Shown: piece after piece, positions 46,154-57,071 of the stretch | How positions within the stretch are numbered: position 1 is the stretch's first letter | Layout of the letters: every line of letters begins with the position of its first letter | Origin: Bryum argenteum | Taxonomy: Eukaryota; Streptophyta; Bryopsida; Bryales; Bryaceae | DNA: 64,000 nt | Assembly (NCBI GenBank): GCA_037043015.1 | Contig: CM073325.1 | Span: 20,501,001-20,565,000, forward strand | Direction of reading: 5' to 3' | Translations under genes and position numbers: made by a program | The notes under the pieces: generated by a model | Told to the model about the DNA's origin: nothing | What the model saw: only the letters and a program-made list of their open reading frames with translations | Database searches by the model: none

Positions 46154-47925
46154 TCAAAATGTTGGCCAACAAGTAATGTACGCCACTCGCGGATGCAATG
46201 TACAAATCGCTAGCATTTCCTTGTCATGAATCGGATAATTGGACTCATTTGGGATGTGTTTCTTCGAGAAATAAGCAACCGCATGCCAAAGTCCGTCCAC
46301 CTTTTGCATTAAGGTGCCACCAACAAAGATAACCAGAGGAATCACATTCAATGGTTGTTTCCAAACCTGGAGTCCATTTAACGAAAGACCGGCGCATGAA
46401 TTAATGTCTCCTTCAATCGATCAAAGGCATGTTGACATTTCGATGTCCAATGGAAAGGTTGATCTTTTCGCGTTAGTCGTAGTAAGAGGTTCGCAATGTT
46501 AGAATATCCATCTATGAATTGTCGATAATAATGCGTAAACCTAAAAATCCACGAACTCCTTTCACTTTTGTTGGCGGCTCCCATTGACGAATTGCCTCAA
46601 GTTTTCTTTGGATCGCACGCAAACCCCAACCGGTCTTCACCAAATATCCAAGATACTTAATAGTGCCGCTTCAAACTCGCTCTTATCAAAATCAAGTTGA
46701 AGCCTGCGTTAGCAAAGTTTTACGGATGATCGAGAATCGCATCACGATGTTCTTTTTGAAGATCACTATAGATCACCACGTCATCAATATACGCGGAAAG
46801 AAGATATATCCAATTCGTCGCAAGATCCAATTGATATATATGAAAAAGTTGCAGTGCGTCCGTCGATTCAAACGGTGTGGCCAACCACTCATATAAGCCA
46901 AAGCGTGTTTTAACGCCGTCTTCCACTCGTCACCTTCTTTCACACGTATCCGACTTAAACGCAGAGATTACATCAACTTGGAGATATATTTGGTCGCAAA
47001 GAATGGATCTTAACGTCTCATCAATGCGCGGAATCGGATAGCTGCCCTTCCGACTCATCTCGTTCAATCGCCGATAGTCAACACGTAATCGCAATCCTCC
47101 GCCAGGTTTTTTCACAAATATGATTTGGAAGAGTGCTGAAGGTGAATTACTTACGCGAATAAATCCATTATCCAACAACTCCGTAAGGGTCTTGCGCAAA
47201 ACTAATAAGTGATCCTTGGACATCCGACATAGCGGCGTGGCGGGGATGTCATCATTAGTCTTCCTTCAATAAAATTGATCTCGTGATCAACCCTTTCTAT
47301 GCGGGGGCAACGACTTTCAGATCTTGTCGATTAAAAGCGTCAATAATCGCATGAGCCGGTCGGGAGCATGTTGTGCGCTGCGTCCCTATACACCTTGTTG
47401 TAGTGCTTTCCGGATGTCAACCAAGCCGCACTAAAAACCTCTACCTGGTTCACCGCTTCTCCGCAAAGTTTCAATCATCGACGACGATCTCTTGATTGGC
47501 TCCAACGTAATCGGTCGAGTCTTCACAATCATCTTGAAAGGTTTTGAACGCAAACCTCTTCTTTAGCAGGTCGAACACTTGCATCACGTCGCTCCATCCA
47601 ACCTTTTCCCAAGATTATATCATCTATCTCGTCCGGAATAACATAGGCAACAATCTTCTCCTCCATACCATCAATATCGGCCATAAAATTTGCAATTTGG
47701 CAAATCATAGGCCGCTTCTTCATTGTCGTGAATTTGCTTCCAAAGATCTAGGTTGAATAGATGACGATCCAACCCTCTCCGTCGAACAAATTGCTGCATA
47801 CAGTTGCAAAGCATTGGCATCCAGAATCACACAAAGACGAGTAGATATAATTGAGTTTATTAAAACATCAACATACATACCACCCCGTGTCTGTTCGTCT
47901 CCTAGATTCTTCAACTTTGACAACC
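46154..47925 (-). pseudogene. Chromovirus protease, reverse transcriptase and RNase H remnant
   Basis: Protease-like VILDANAL lies near 47840, and the protease-RT linker DIDDIILGKGWMERR near 47590. Reverse transcriptase covers 47223-46720, with LLDNGFIRVSNSPSAL, FVKKPGGGLRLRVDYRRLNE, YGLYEW-type and the catalytic YIDDVVIYSD. RNase H follows at 46584-46154 (DRLKETLIHAPVF, GGTLMQ, VAYFSKKHIPNESNYPIHDK). Frames change several times, so no functional polyprotein can be made. Confidence 0.88.
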
Positions 47926-48249
47926 CGCTCTACGCTCCGATCGAGTCTTATGCGGAAGCTCGCTCGTTTTCCGACTCTACATCGTAGTCACAACTCTCCA
48001 TCTCTTTGACCTCCTCTATCTTGACATTGCTCTTCTTTTCTCATCGCGCGCACTATCAAGTTTTGTCCGCGCTCTCTTTCTTCTTCTTCTCATTGCCTTC
48101 ACTTCGCTTGGATTTAACAGGTCATTTGACGTGGCCTCGCTTTAAACATAAAAAAAACAGCGTCCCTCTTAGCGACACCGTTGTTGTTCCTCCAAAGTCG
48201 ACGTCTCCGAAGCTTGCTTATTTGGACCAGAGGCATCCAATCCATCTCA

Positions 48250-49075
48250 TCTCCATCCGCCATACGCGATTTGATGTCGCGACCGAGCCGTGACGACCTT
48301 CTCTTTCCGATATTGCAAGCAATCAAGTTGAGAGCCGACCGCCAACAAAGCTTGGACAAACATACCATAATCGATGTACGTCACAGGTCCAATCATCGCG
48401 TTGCATCTCGAGTTGAGAGCACCGCGAAGATATCCTATCTTCACCATATCGGAACCATGGTAAGTTGACTCACCAAGTTCCTTCTCAAACTTGGGCAAGA
48501 ATGTTGCGAATGACTCCCTACCCCCGCTTCATTGCTTGAAGCCGATTCAACGCCCCGCACACAGATTCGGTCGATGTAAAATTTGTCAAGATGTTGAATA
48601 AAAGTCGCCGCATTGCAACCACGTTGATTTTGGTAGAAAGATACTACCATCATCTGCGCGCCTTCGCGTCCATCCTCGAAAACAAGTATGCGGCTTGATC
48701 TTGAGGTGTACCAAGATACTCCATCAATTCGAAGCTTGTTATCCGCTTCGACCTTCCATATCGGGTAGCCCTTGCGACTTCCGTCAAACTTTGAAATATC
48801 TGGCAATCGCTTGCGCAATGCGACGGCAGCGATTCCTCCATATTGTTCTTTGCATCGATTGCGGCATCATCTCGCGATGAAGACGGACCTCCTAAATTCG
48901 TGAATTGTCCACCCGCTGGAGCCACCTGCGACTGTTGTGCAACCAACTGCTCGATAGCCAACTTCTCAGCTTGCTGAGAAGCTTGAAGTTGTGTGCGCAA
49001 TCTCACGATCTCCTGTTGATAGTCTTCCGCCGTAATTTCTCCTTGCGCGCCGCTGCCGCCGCAAGATCTCATCAT
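48250..49075 (-). pseudogene. Chromovirus gag remnant
   Basis: Three overlapping frames hold one gag sequence: a coiled-coil-like start (EDYQQEIVRLRTQLQASQQA), then LPDISKFDGSRKGYPIW, NAATFIQHLDKFYIDRICVR, and FEKELGESTYHGSDMVKIGY. Capsid-type order is clear, broken by at least two indels. A nucleocapsid zinc-knuckle remnant (CFFY then LKRGHVK across a frameshift) lies at about 48112-48150. Confidence 0.8.
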
Positions 49076-49278
49076 CGATCATCCGGGCGTTCTCCATCTC
49101 AAAAAGCAACACCTCTCAATCAACTCTTCAGGCTTCGCAAAGCCTTCAAATGAGTCCCGGTTCTGTGGCTATCTTGAATCACTACCACGAGGGTGGATAA
49201 GTTCCTCAATCTAATCAATGTCCTACTTTTGTCGTTTGAAAAAACAAGGGAGGATGAAGCCCTTCAGAAAATCAAGAG

Positions 49279-49289
49279 AAGTCTTGGAT
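49279..49289 (-). promoter_or_regulatory. Candidate self-priming primer-binding site
   Basis: On the minus strand ATCCAAGACTT begins two bases after the 5' LTR. It is an exact 11-base complement of AAGTCTTGGAT inside the LTR (49353-49343), at the expected transcript start. No tRNA-type TGG start follows the LTR. This is the arrangement of Tf1/sushi-type self-priming chromoviruses. Confidence 0.65.
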
Positions 49290-49291
49290 TA

Positions 49292-49525
49292 TGTAAGAGT
49301 CTAGCTGTCAAAACAAGCAAAAACTACAAAAGAAATATATTGATCCAAGACTTAGGTTTACAATGAATAAGAGTCCGTTATATACTAATCTCTTGGCTCA
49401 ACTGCCGAGGCTATACTTTAGCTCTACTGCCGAGGCTATACTTTAGCTCTACTGCCAAAGTTCTATTTATAAAATTAATAGCGAGTGAACATCCGAGCTT
49501 ATCAACGAGGCCTTGGCCCATGACA
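49292..49525 (-). repeat. 5' LTR of the chromovirus, 234 bp
   Basis: Minus-strand 5' LTR. It contains three copies of a 25-bp unit (CTGCCGAGGCTATACTTTAG and five bases, plus-strand wording). A TATATAA box on the minus strand lies at 49384-49378. AAGTCTTGGAT, the predicted mRNA start, lies at 49353-49343, 25-31 bases downstream of that box. Confidence 0.92.
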
Positions 49526-49819
49526 CTTATGGAAGATGGGGCACCCGTCCATAGGAGCAAAAGATGTAAAGAATGGGGACAAAGCCACCTTCTCAAAAAG
49601 CTCAACAGGCCTGCAAAGTCTCCCAATCTCAATTCAATCGAGAACGTTTGGAGGATGTTAAAAGATGTTGTGCAACATGGCAAACAATGCCCTAGAAACT
49701 TAGATGTGTTGAAGGTAGTTCTTGAAAGAGAGTGGAAGTTAGTCAATGGTACAAAGCTCCTTCAACTATATCATTCTATGCCCTCTAGGTTACTAGCAGT
49801 GATTGACGCTAATGGATGA
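49526..49819 (+). pseudogene. Tc1 DD34E transposase, C-terminal part
   Basis: Begins in the target duplication right after the chromovirus LTR. MEDGAPVHRSK keeps the second catalytic Asp, and SPNLNSIENVW carries the catalytic Glu 34 residues later. Ends AVIDANG and stop. This half is intact; the gene as a whole is dead because of the insertion and the upstream frameshift. Confidence 0.85.
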
Positions 49820-50401
49820 CATACACGTTGGTAGATATGGAATAACTTTTTTTATGTATGTCTTTTGGCTTTGAAATTTATCTCACATGTTACCAGCGTA
49901 GAGATGATCTTGTGCCAAAAATTTCACCATGTACCAACAAAAACTCAATCCTAAGGAGGGCGTCAAAGTTGGAAGTAGTAAAATGGTTTTCCCCTTTGTT
50001 TCTCAAAACTACACATGTTGATAGATTTGGAATATTATTTTTTGTATGGGTCTTTTGGACTTGAAATTTTCCACACATGCAAACAACATAAAAATGTTTT
50101 TGCTCCAAAAATTTCATGGGCAAAAAAAATTTCCTCAATTCTTGGGAGGGTGTCAAAGTTGGCAGCTGTGACACTTTTCTCACAGCTATCCCATGTTGGT
50201 AGATCTTGCATAAGTTTTTTTGTATAAGTCTCCTGCACTTGAAATTTGGTATGCATTTTTTCAACATAAAGATGATGTTGTCCCCAATTTTTCATGGTAA
50301 AATAAAAATTTCTCAGCTTTGGGGAGGGTGTCAAAGTTGGCAGCAGTGTAGGACACTATCCCTGGAACTACTAAACGGCCAATTTGAATGTCACCCTATT
50401 G
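49818..50401. repeat. Right terminal inverted repeat of Tc1 element 2
   Basis: Inverted near-identical copy of 42148-42731 with the same three direct repeats. The frames at 49858-50418 mirror those of the left arm. Confidence 0.9.
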
Positions 50402-51538
50402 TACATCAGAAACTTTGAAGAGCCATATCTTCTTCACCCGAGGTCCATTTTGGATGAAATCACTTGGATTAGGTTCCAAATCAAGTCTAGTTTGTGTTGT
50501 AAAATTTTCAAGCCCATACAATAAAGTATGAATTAACGGAATGTACTTTAGTGAAGACAACTCTTGTTTTTGGGTTTCCAAGCATGGGGCATGTATTACC
50601 ATTGCAAGCCAATTATGTGAAATTAAAAATAGTTTTTCATGACTTTTTTTCATGGTCATGATCTTAAGGTGATTCTTAACAACTTTGTAGTGAGAAGTTT
50701 TTTGATCCAAATGATTTTGCTATTGGATTTGCAATCATGTTTTGTCAACAGAAATAGTGAGAAAATGGATGATATTTGAGGAGCTATATCTCCCTCATCC
50801 ACCGTTGGATTTCAACTTGATTTTTTGGGATGGCCTCCAATTAGAGTATAGTCTAAGTGGTAGAAACCTTAACAAGATCGAAGATGTTTTGAAGATAAGG
50901 CATGAAATTGAATGCAAAGGGTCTAGTTTTGGACTATTTTTCCTTAGTAAAATGTTAGGTAGTTTTTACCATTGCATGGCTTTTATTTGAGCCAAGAATT
51001 TTTTTTGATGAATTTTTGTTGGATAAAGGACTTATTAAGATGAAGGTGAACATCTTTCTAGTTGGTGATTTTTTCATTGCAATAGGTATATTGGTAGCAT
51101 TTCCACCTCAAAGTGAAAATGATGAAATTTTGCAGTTTGTTTTTGATATTAATATCATTATGTTATGATCTCCCGATCTATAAGGCCTCATGACTCAAAT
51201 TTTGGTCCACATGATCTTCGATAAGTCTATTACAAGTTTGTATGGTTGAGATCTTAATAGCTTCTCTTGATTTTCATCTATGACGATTTCTATGTAAATG
51301 TGCTTTTCTGCTAAAAATAGGCTCGGGCGTTTAGGGGTTAAATGACTTTTTTCACTTGGATATGGTAAAATGAGACATTCTTGGTGAAATCACTTGTGAA
51401 AAAGCTTGGTGAAATACTCGTGAAAACTGCAGGTTTTTACCATTGGTGTATGTTTACAAAGATTCTGCTTTGAATGTAGTATATTTAGGTGTTCTCTTGG
51501 TAACAAGGGTGAAGTAACCCCTATGTTCTTGCTTATGG

Positions 51539-51996
51539 CTACACTAAAAATTATATCTAGTGTTGGCAACACTAAACACGAACAACAACACCAATTGTCA
51601 ACAAGGGTAGAATTGTAACAACACTAATGGTCAATTCCAACACCAATTGTCAACAAGGGTAGAATTGTAACAACACTAATGGTCAATCCCAACACCAATT
51701 GTGAACAATAGTAAGAATTAAAGAATTGAAAAGTAAAGAAATTGACATTTTGTGTTAGATTTTGATTTGGTGTTAGCCAACTTACAACTTTGGTGGCTAA
51801 AAGGGAGGCTACCATTAAGATATGGTGGCCCCCCAATACACTAATTGTCTACAAGTTGACTGTAAAAGTGAGGCTGCCATTAAGAAAGGGTGTACCCCAA
51901 TACACTAATTGTCTACAAGTTGACTAATAGTGTTGAAGCATGATGGTGGTAATTACACCAATTGTCATCCAACACTAAATATAATTTTGAGTATAG
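51539..51996. mobile_element. MITE with CTAYACTMAAAATTATAT ends, 458 bp
   Basis: Left end CTACACTAAAAATTATATCT then AGTGTTGG, right end (inverted) CTATACTCAAAATTATATTT then AGTGTTGG. The interior has a tandem duplication of about 60 bp (CAACACCAATTGTCAACAAG type, 51584-51710) and another (CCAATACACTAATTGTCTAC type) at 51830-51930. No target duplication is clear. Non-coding. Confidence 0.65.
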
Positions 51997-52495
51997 TGAC
52001 TAATTAGGAACTAGCATAGTGTTTCCTCCGCCACTAGTGTTTTCATTAGTGTTTTGACAAATTCAGGCCGAACGAACACTCTATCAACAGCCAAGCCAAC
52101 CTCAACATGAGTTTCGGATTGTTCTTCGTCACGCCTCTGTGTCCAAGGTGAGGCACTTCGATAAGGAGTCTCTGGTCGGTGTGTTTGATCTAGCTTGCAA
52201 ATTACCTCGGACCGTTGCAACGACAAGGATGGAATCTGTGGTGATCCTTCACAGCACAGAAGTATAATCCCATCACCAGCCAACACTGAAATCGGTAATT
52301 ATGCAAAAGAAGCACGAAAAGGATGCGAGCTCAGTGCCTGATTGCAAAGCAGGTGAAGCAAGTGATGGAATGAAGCTGACCTGATTGCAAAGCAGGTGAA
52401 GCGACGTGTTGGAAGGCAAGGGCGACCTCGAAGGTCTCGGCGTCCAGGGACGGGAGACTATGAGAGAGATGAGTGTGGGTGAAGATGTAGAGGCG
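51997..52495. other. 3' flank of the TIR-NBS-LRR-TPR gene
   Basis: Probably 3' untranslated and flanking sequence. A repeated phrase GATTGCAAAGCAGGTGAAGC occurs at 52340 and 52383. A minus frame at 52011-52286 shows no known domain. Confidence 0.4.
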
Positions 52496-55400
52496 TCAGA
52501 AGTTGTATTCCATGAATCTGACAGGGAGCTCAGCGAGGCGGGTGACGCCTTCGTAGCAGCTCAAGGGGCGGAGCTGCTTGGCTCGGCAGGCCAGAGTGCG
52601 CGCCGCCTTGTCGTCCCCCAGCAAGTGTTCCACATACGCCCGATGTTTCACCACCTCGAAGGTTTCACCCAAGCTCTTGAACGCGCCGTTGAGATCCACC
52701 ATGGCCTCTTTCAGCTTGTTCATGTACGTCTTGAGCACTCCCCGCTCTAGCATGTAGAATCCGTCCTCCGGGTACAGCTCCAGACACCGATTGAGCTCAT
52801 TTAACACCTCTTGACAGTCGCCCAGCATCACCTTCACTACTCTTCTCATGCTACAACAACATTCGCACCAGTGAGGCAGCGTCAAAACCCGCTAGTGGAA
52901 GCAAAATTCTACACAGATACCCCTCTGAAGTTAAAGCGTCCTCGTTGGGATATGCAGATATACCTGAGGATTTTGCCACCGTCGTTGGGATTCAGGATGT
53001 GAGCAGCGTCAAGATCAGCCAAAGCCGAGTGGAAGTCTCCCATCAAATACTTCAAGCGGCCGCGCGTCATCAAGGTGGAGGAGAAGCTGGGAGACAGGTG
53101 GTGCGCTGCATCCAAGTCCTCAAGGGCGCCATCAAAATCGTTCAGCAGCCGTTTCGCCACACTCCGCTCGGTGAAAATTGCCGCGTTACAAGGTTGCACC
53201 TGCACACAGAAATCTGCTCTGTCAAGCTGTCTGTCCTATCAAAATCAGCGCAGGTAACTTGTGTTGTCAAAATCTGGCACTATATGAGCATTGTGTATAA
53301 TTTACCTGGGATGCCAAGTTCAGATCCGCCAGCATCCTCAGAAAGTTACCCACTTTCCCTTCGCGCACACTGTTGATTCTGAGAGCAGTGCTTAGCGTCG
53401 CCCTGCACTGCTCGGAAAGATCGGTGATGGATTCCGGCAAAGACTTCAGAGCTCGGCATCCTTTTAACCTCAGCTTCTGTAGCTGAGTCATGCGGCACAC
53501 GTTTTCAGGCAACTCGAGGAGTTGACTACAATTCGTCAAATCCAGAATCCTCAGACTCGTCAGCTTGTCGATGCAGGTAGGTAGAGTTTCCATCCCTGCA
53601 CAATCGTGTAGATACAATTCTCGAAGTCGGTTTAAGAGAACGATGTACGCTGGCAGCTGCTTGACATCCGCAGACACGGACAGGAACAGCTTCTTGAGCT
53701 GCATGAGTTCGATGATACACTCCGAGGGCTTCTCGATCTTGGACAGATACAACTCCTGTAGATATCTGAAGCCATACACGAAGTCTATCTTGGTGCAACT
53801 GCCGACGTCGAAAAGCTCGAAGTGGCGCAAGCCCACGAGGTTCTCCAGGCAGTTAGGGAGGCCGGGTAGGCTCTTGGCCGAGAGAGAAAGCTCCTGGAGG
53901 TTGGAGAGTCGGCTCAACGACGGAGGTATGTACACCACCGCCTTACAACCCGAGAGGTGCAGTTTCCGCAGGCCCACCATGCGGCCCAGAGTGTCGGGAA
54001 GCGCTTTGAGCCGCTCGCAGTTGTCCAGCAGAAGCTCCCGGAGGTTGGTCAACTGCCCGACTGATTCTGGCAGGCATTGGAGCTGCAAACAATTGCTGAG
54101 GTCAAGCTGCGACAACCCTGCTAACGCTCCGATGGACGACGGGATGCTTCGCAGGGCGCCGCACAAACTGAGGTCGATCTTCTCTAGGCGTGTTAAGCCA
54201 CCCAGATTTTCCGGCAGCCGCTCCAGCCGTTCACAGCCTCGACAGTTGAGCTCTTGCAAGCTTCGCAGGTGACCGATGGAACATGGTACCTCCTGGGATT
54301 AGTTGTGAAGTCAGGGTTTAGGGTTTACGAGTCTCGAGATCACAATCAGGACGCAAAAGGATGGCATGGTGCTTGTACCTGGTCGACGGGTTCATCGAAG
54401 AGGTGCTTGATTTTGCTCCAGCGTAAGTTGAGAACAGCAAGTTTATCAAGCGCGAGAATACCAGCTGGGACGTAGTAGAATGGCATTCTGGGCCAGCTGA
54501 TGAGAGTCAAAGTTTTGGGGAAGTAAGAGAAGCAACTGCCTGTGGCTCCATCGACCAAAAGAATGCGCAAATCTTTCATGAGGGCGAATTGCTTAGCGGG
54601 GAAGACTGCCTTGCTGCCCAGGAGAGACAGCCCTTGCACCTTGAGATTCGTCTTCACAGCGATTTCAGCGTCTGGCATCCACAAGCGAGTGGAATCGGCT
54701 CGTGACGTCTGGCGCCCGAGCTCACGAAGCAGGTCGTGCACCATCAGCTTCCCGGACGCGTCGATCTGCACGAGGCTCTTGTCGACGAGATGCGCAAGTG
54801 CCTTGGCCGACCAACCAAACGCCGCCCATCCTCGCTTTGCCGTCTCCCCGAGCTCGCCCAGCAGCACACACGCAACGTCCAAGAAGATCTCCTGTTGATC
54901 AAGCGGCAGCGATTCGAAGCTGATTTGAAGGCGCTTCTGCGTTCGAGCTTTCTCGTCTGACAGCAATGGTATCAATCTCAGCTTAGTCAAAACCTCGCCC
55001 CAAATGCTGGGGTTCACTTCCCCGCACAAATGCGCACCCACTACGATAATCTCCAGTGGGATTCTCCCACAGGCCACGGCCACCTCAGTCGCAATCTTCT
55101 CAAAGCTGTGCGGAGGTTTCTGCTTCATGAAAGCATGCCAACTGAAAAGCTCGATGGTTTCGGTCTCAGTAAGCTCCCTCACCTCGTACGTATCATGCGT
55201 TTGGATTTGAGACAGAAACCACTTGTCTCGTGTGGTGACGATGCCGCGACTTCCGTAACCGAGCGCCTCCGGAAGCATCAGATTCTCCACGTGCATGCAG
55301 TCGTCCACGTCGTCCAAGATGATCAACACTTTGATGGAGCCGCGGAGATGCTCCTTGATCAAGGCGCGTCCACCGGCAGGATCGTCGATGCGCACATCAT

Positions 55401-56675
55401 TCAGCTTACACAGATCGTGAATGATTTGCTGCTGCATCCGCACCAGCCCTCGCGGATGCTTCGCCTTCTCGCGCACGTCTTCGACATAGCTCACCGCGGT
55501 GAAGAGATGCGATGCATGCTCGTACACGGCTTTGCAAATGGTGCTCTTACCTACTCCTGCTGGTCCGAGGACCGCAATCACCCTCACGGCTGGCCCGATT
55601 CGCAGAATGTCCAACACCTCGGCTTCTCTCTCGTCCAATCCTACTTCGTACCTACACAAGTACCCCAGTGGCCTTCGGTTCACCACATCCTGCACTTTCG
55701 TCACAATCCGCTTCACCATCGTAAGGTTGCACCTGCAGCTCCATAATGTCATTCTCTCAGTCCAAAAATGTGCACACCTTCAAGTCCTTCAGTAAGGAGT
55801 TTCATGACTTGCATGGAAACTAACATACATTTGCACATTTCGGCCATGGTGAGGAGAAACCCTAGTAAGCAATGTGCATATCTGTAGCAATCACACGAGG
55901 ACTTTCTTTTGGCAGAATCGACTGACGCGGAATGCTGGATGAGGGTTTACCCGTTCAGCTGCTCACAATCCCAGTTGGGCGCGTCCACCGACCTGCGAAG
56001 TGCATCGTGGTACACAGCCAGCTTCGGAGCGCTGTGATGTTGCTTCAGCTTAAGCAGGGCATGTTTCAATGCACCAGTGTCGGGCATGAGCAAGTCGCTC
56101 GGAGTGATGTCGTACAGGCAAGGGAGGAAGACCTTCACGGAGGCCAGCATGATGCTGAGCTCCTCCAAGCAGGCCTTGGATTCTGCGAACGCCTTGGACA
56201 ACACGGGTACGCACACAGGGGCCACGTGAATGGCGTGAGCAAGAATGTTCCAGGCCACCTCGCCTTCCGAGACGTCTTTGGAGTCCATATACACATTGAA
56301 CCCGGCCAGGGTCAGCGCTTCCTGGAGGTGATCCACAAAGTCGGCCTTCACGTCGGCGCCTCTGTAGCAAATGAACACGTCGTAGTCTTCCGTGCTTCGC
56401 AAATTTTTCTTCTGATCTCTGATGAGTTTCATGGAGCTTGAAGCAGGCTCGGCAACGGCATTGCAGCTGCATGCTGACTTGCTGTGTTCTCGAATCCGAT
56501 ACAATACGCCTAACAGAGCCAGAAGGCTGGCCACGTCCAGCAGACTGGCTCTGGGCGCGTTCACGGTAACCCCAAAAAGATTGGCCATGCTCACCCGATG
56601 ATCGAATACATCACACGCTCGTCGCAGGGGAATTGCCACATGACGGCATAACAAAATTGGGTCACTAGTCTCCAT
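52496..56675 (-). CDS. TIR-NBS-LRR immune receptor with C-terminal TPR repeats
   Basis: Five exons, 56675-55951, 55732-54379, 54292-53306, 53199-52964 and 52850-52496, join in frame to 1218 residues with GT-AG introns. Order: a hydrophobic stretch at about 44-59, which could be a membrane anchor; TIR at about 97-235 (DYDVFICYRGADVKADF, with the NADase-type Glu region SKACLEEL); NB-ARC from about 245, with P-loop GPAGVGKST 298-306, Walker B KVLIILDDVDD, GSRGIVTTRD, the GLPL equivalent CGRIPLE and the MHD equivalent MVHD; LRRs 694-1022 (IPSSIGALAGLSQLDLSNC type); then TPR-like helices 1023-1218 (LLNDFDGALEDLDAAHHLSP, YLMGDFHSALADLDAAHILN). Exon boundaries follow domain borders. Predicted role: intracellular pathogen sensor that signals through the TIR domain. 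ATG 56675 is the first in-frame ATG of the open frame. Confidence 0.9.
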
Positions 56676-57071
56676 GCACAAGGGTATCTATCCTGCATTC
56701 TATCGATGATTCACACCATCGATGCCTCATGCTCGGAACCCAGAGAGTGGGAGCCGGATCGAAGACACGCTGCCTGCTGCTTTCGTTCACAGTGACCTTC
56801 TGCGAATCATGCGAGGACAATGTGGCATTGCAATTTCGATTCTCAAGCTGCATGGTGCAGATTGGAGATTCCCGGATCATTGCAACTGACACTGTGAATG
56901 CCGTAGCACAGCTCGATCGAGGTTGGCGAATGATGTTGAGCCAAGTACGGATCAAGCAGCGACTGGCGCCATAGCCGCAACGACGGAAGAAGAAGCGGTG
57001 CGTCCGTTGGGGAGGAAGTAGCATCGCTGCAAATCCTCTGAATCGTCGATGCTGCTGCACGAGCAAGATGT

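Larger units (their letters stand above)
43951..49525 (-). mobile_element. Ty3/gypsy chromovirus (LTR retrotransposon), degenerate, minus orientation
   Basis: Direct LTRs lie at 43951-44234 and 49292-49525. They read TGTCATGGG...CTCTTACA on the minus strand. The insertion is flanked by TTTAT (43946-43950) and CTTAT (49526-49530), a 5-bp duplication with one change. On the minus strand the order is gag (49075-48250), zinc knuckle, protease, reverse transcriptase, RNase H, integrase and chromodomain. A polypurine tract precedes the 3' LTR at 44239-44260. Many small indels break the frames. Integrase before the LTR and a terminal chromodomain place it among the chromoviruses. Confidence 0.93.
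42148..50401 (+). mobile_element. Tc1-like DD34E transposon, element 2, with 584-bp inverted repeats
   Basis: The ends read TAATAGGGTGACATTC on the left and, inverted, CAATAGGGTGACATTC on the right. TA flanks both sides (42146-42147, 50402-50403). The inverted repeats run about 42148-42731 and 49818-50401 and, before their innermost bases, I could find only the terminal base and one internal base that differ. The transposase gene lies on the plus strand in two pieces because a 5.6-kb chromovirus sits inside it. Without that insertion the element would be about 2.7 kb. Confidence 0.92.
42105..51337. mobile_element. TTAA-flanked piggyBac-like element, copy C, carrying nested insertions
   Basis: TTAA at 42101-42104 and 51338-51341. 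The left end reads CTCTTAAATGCCCACGATG; the right end, inverted, reads CCCCTAAACGCCCGAGCC. Removing the Tc1 element at 42148-50401 and one TA leaves about 977 bp that align in opposite orientation with copy B (24346-25428). The join reads GACATTTTGGATGTACATC then AGAAACTTTGAAG, matching copy B on both sides of the break. Confidence 0.7.

Noticed and set aside
53565..54272. 235-codon plus-strand frame
   Set aside because: Antisense to the LRR exon; no domain.
55030..55746. 238-codon plus-strand frame
   Set aside because: Antisense to the NB-ARC exon; no domain.
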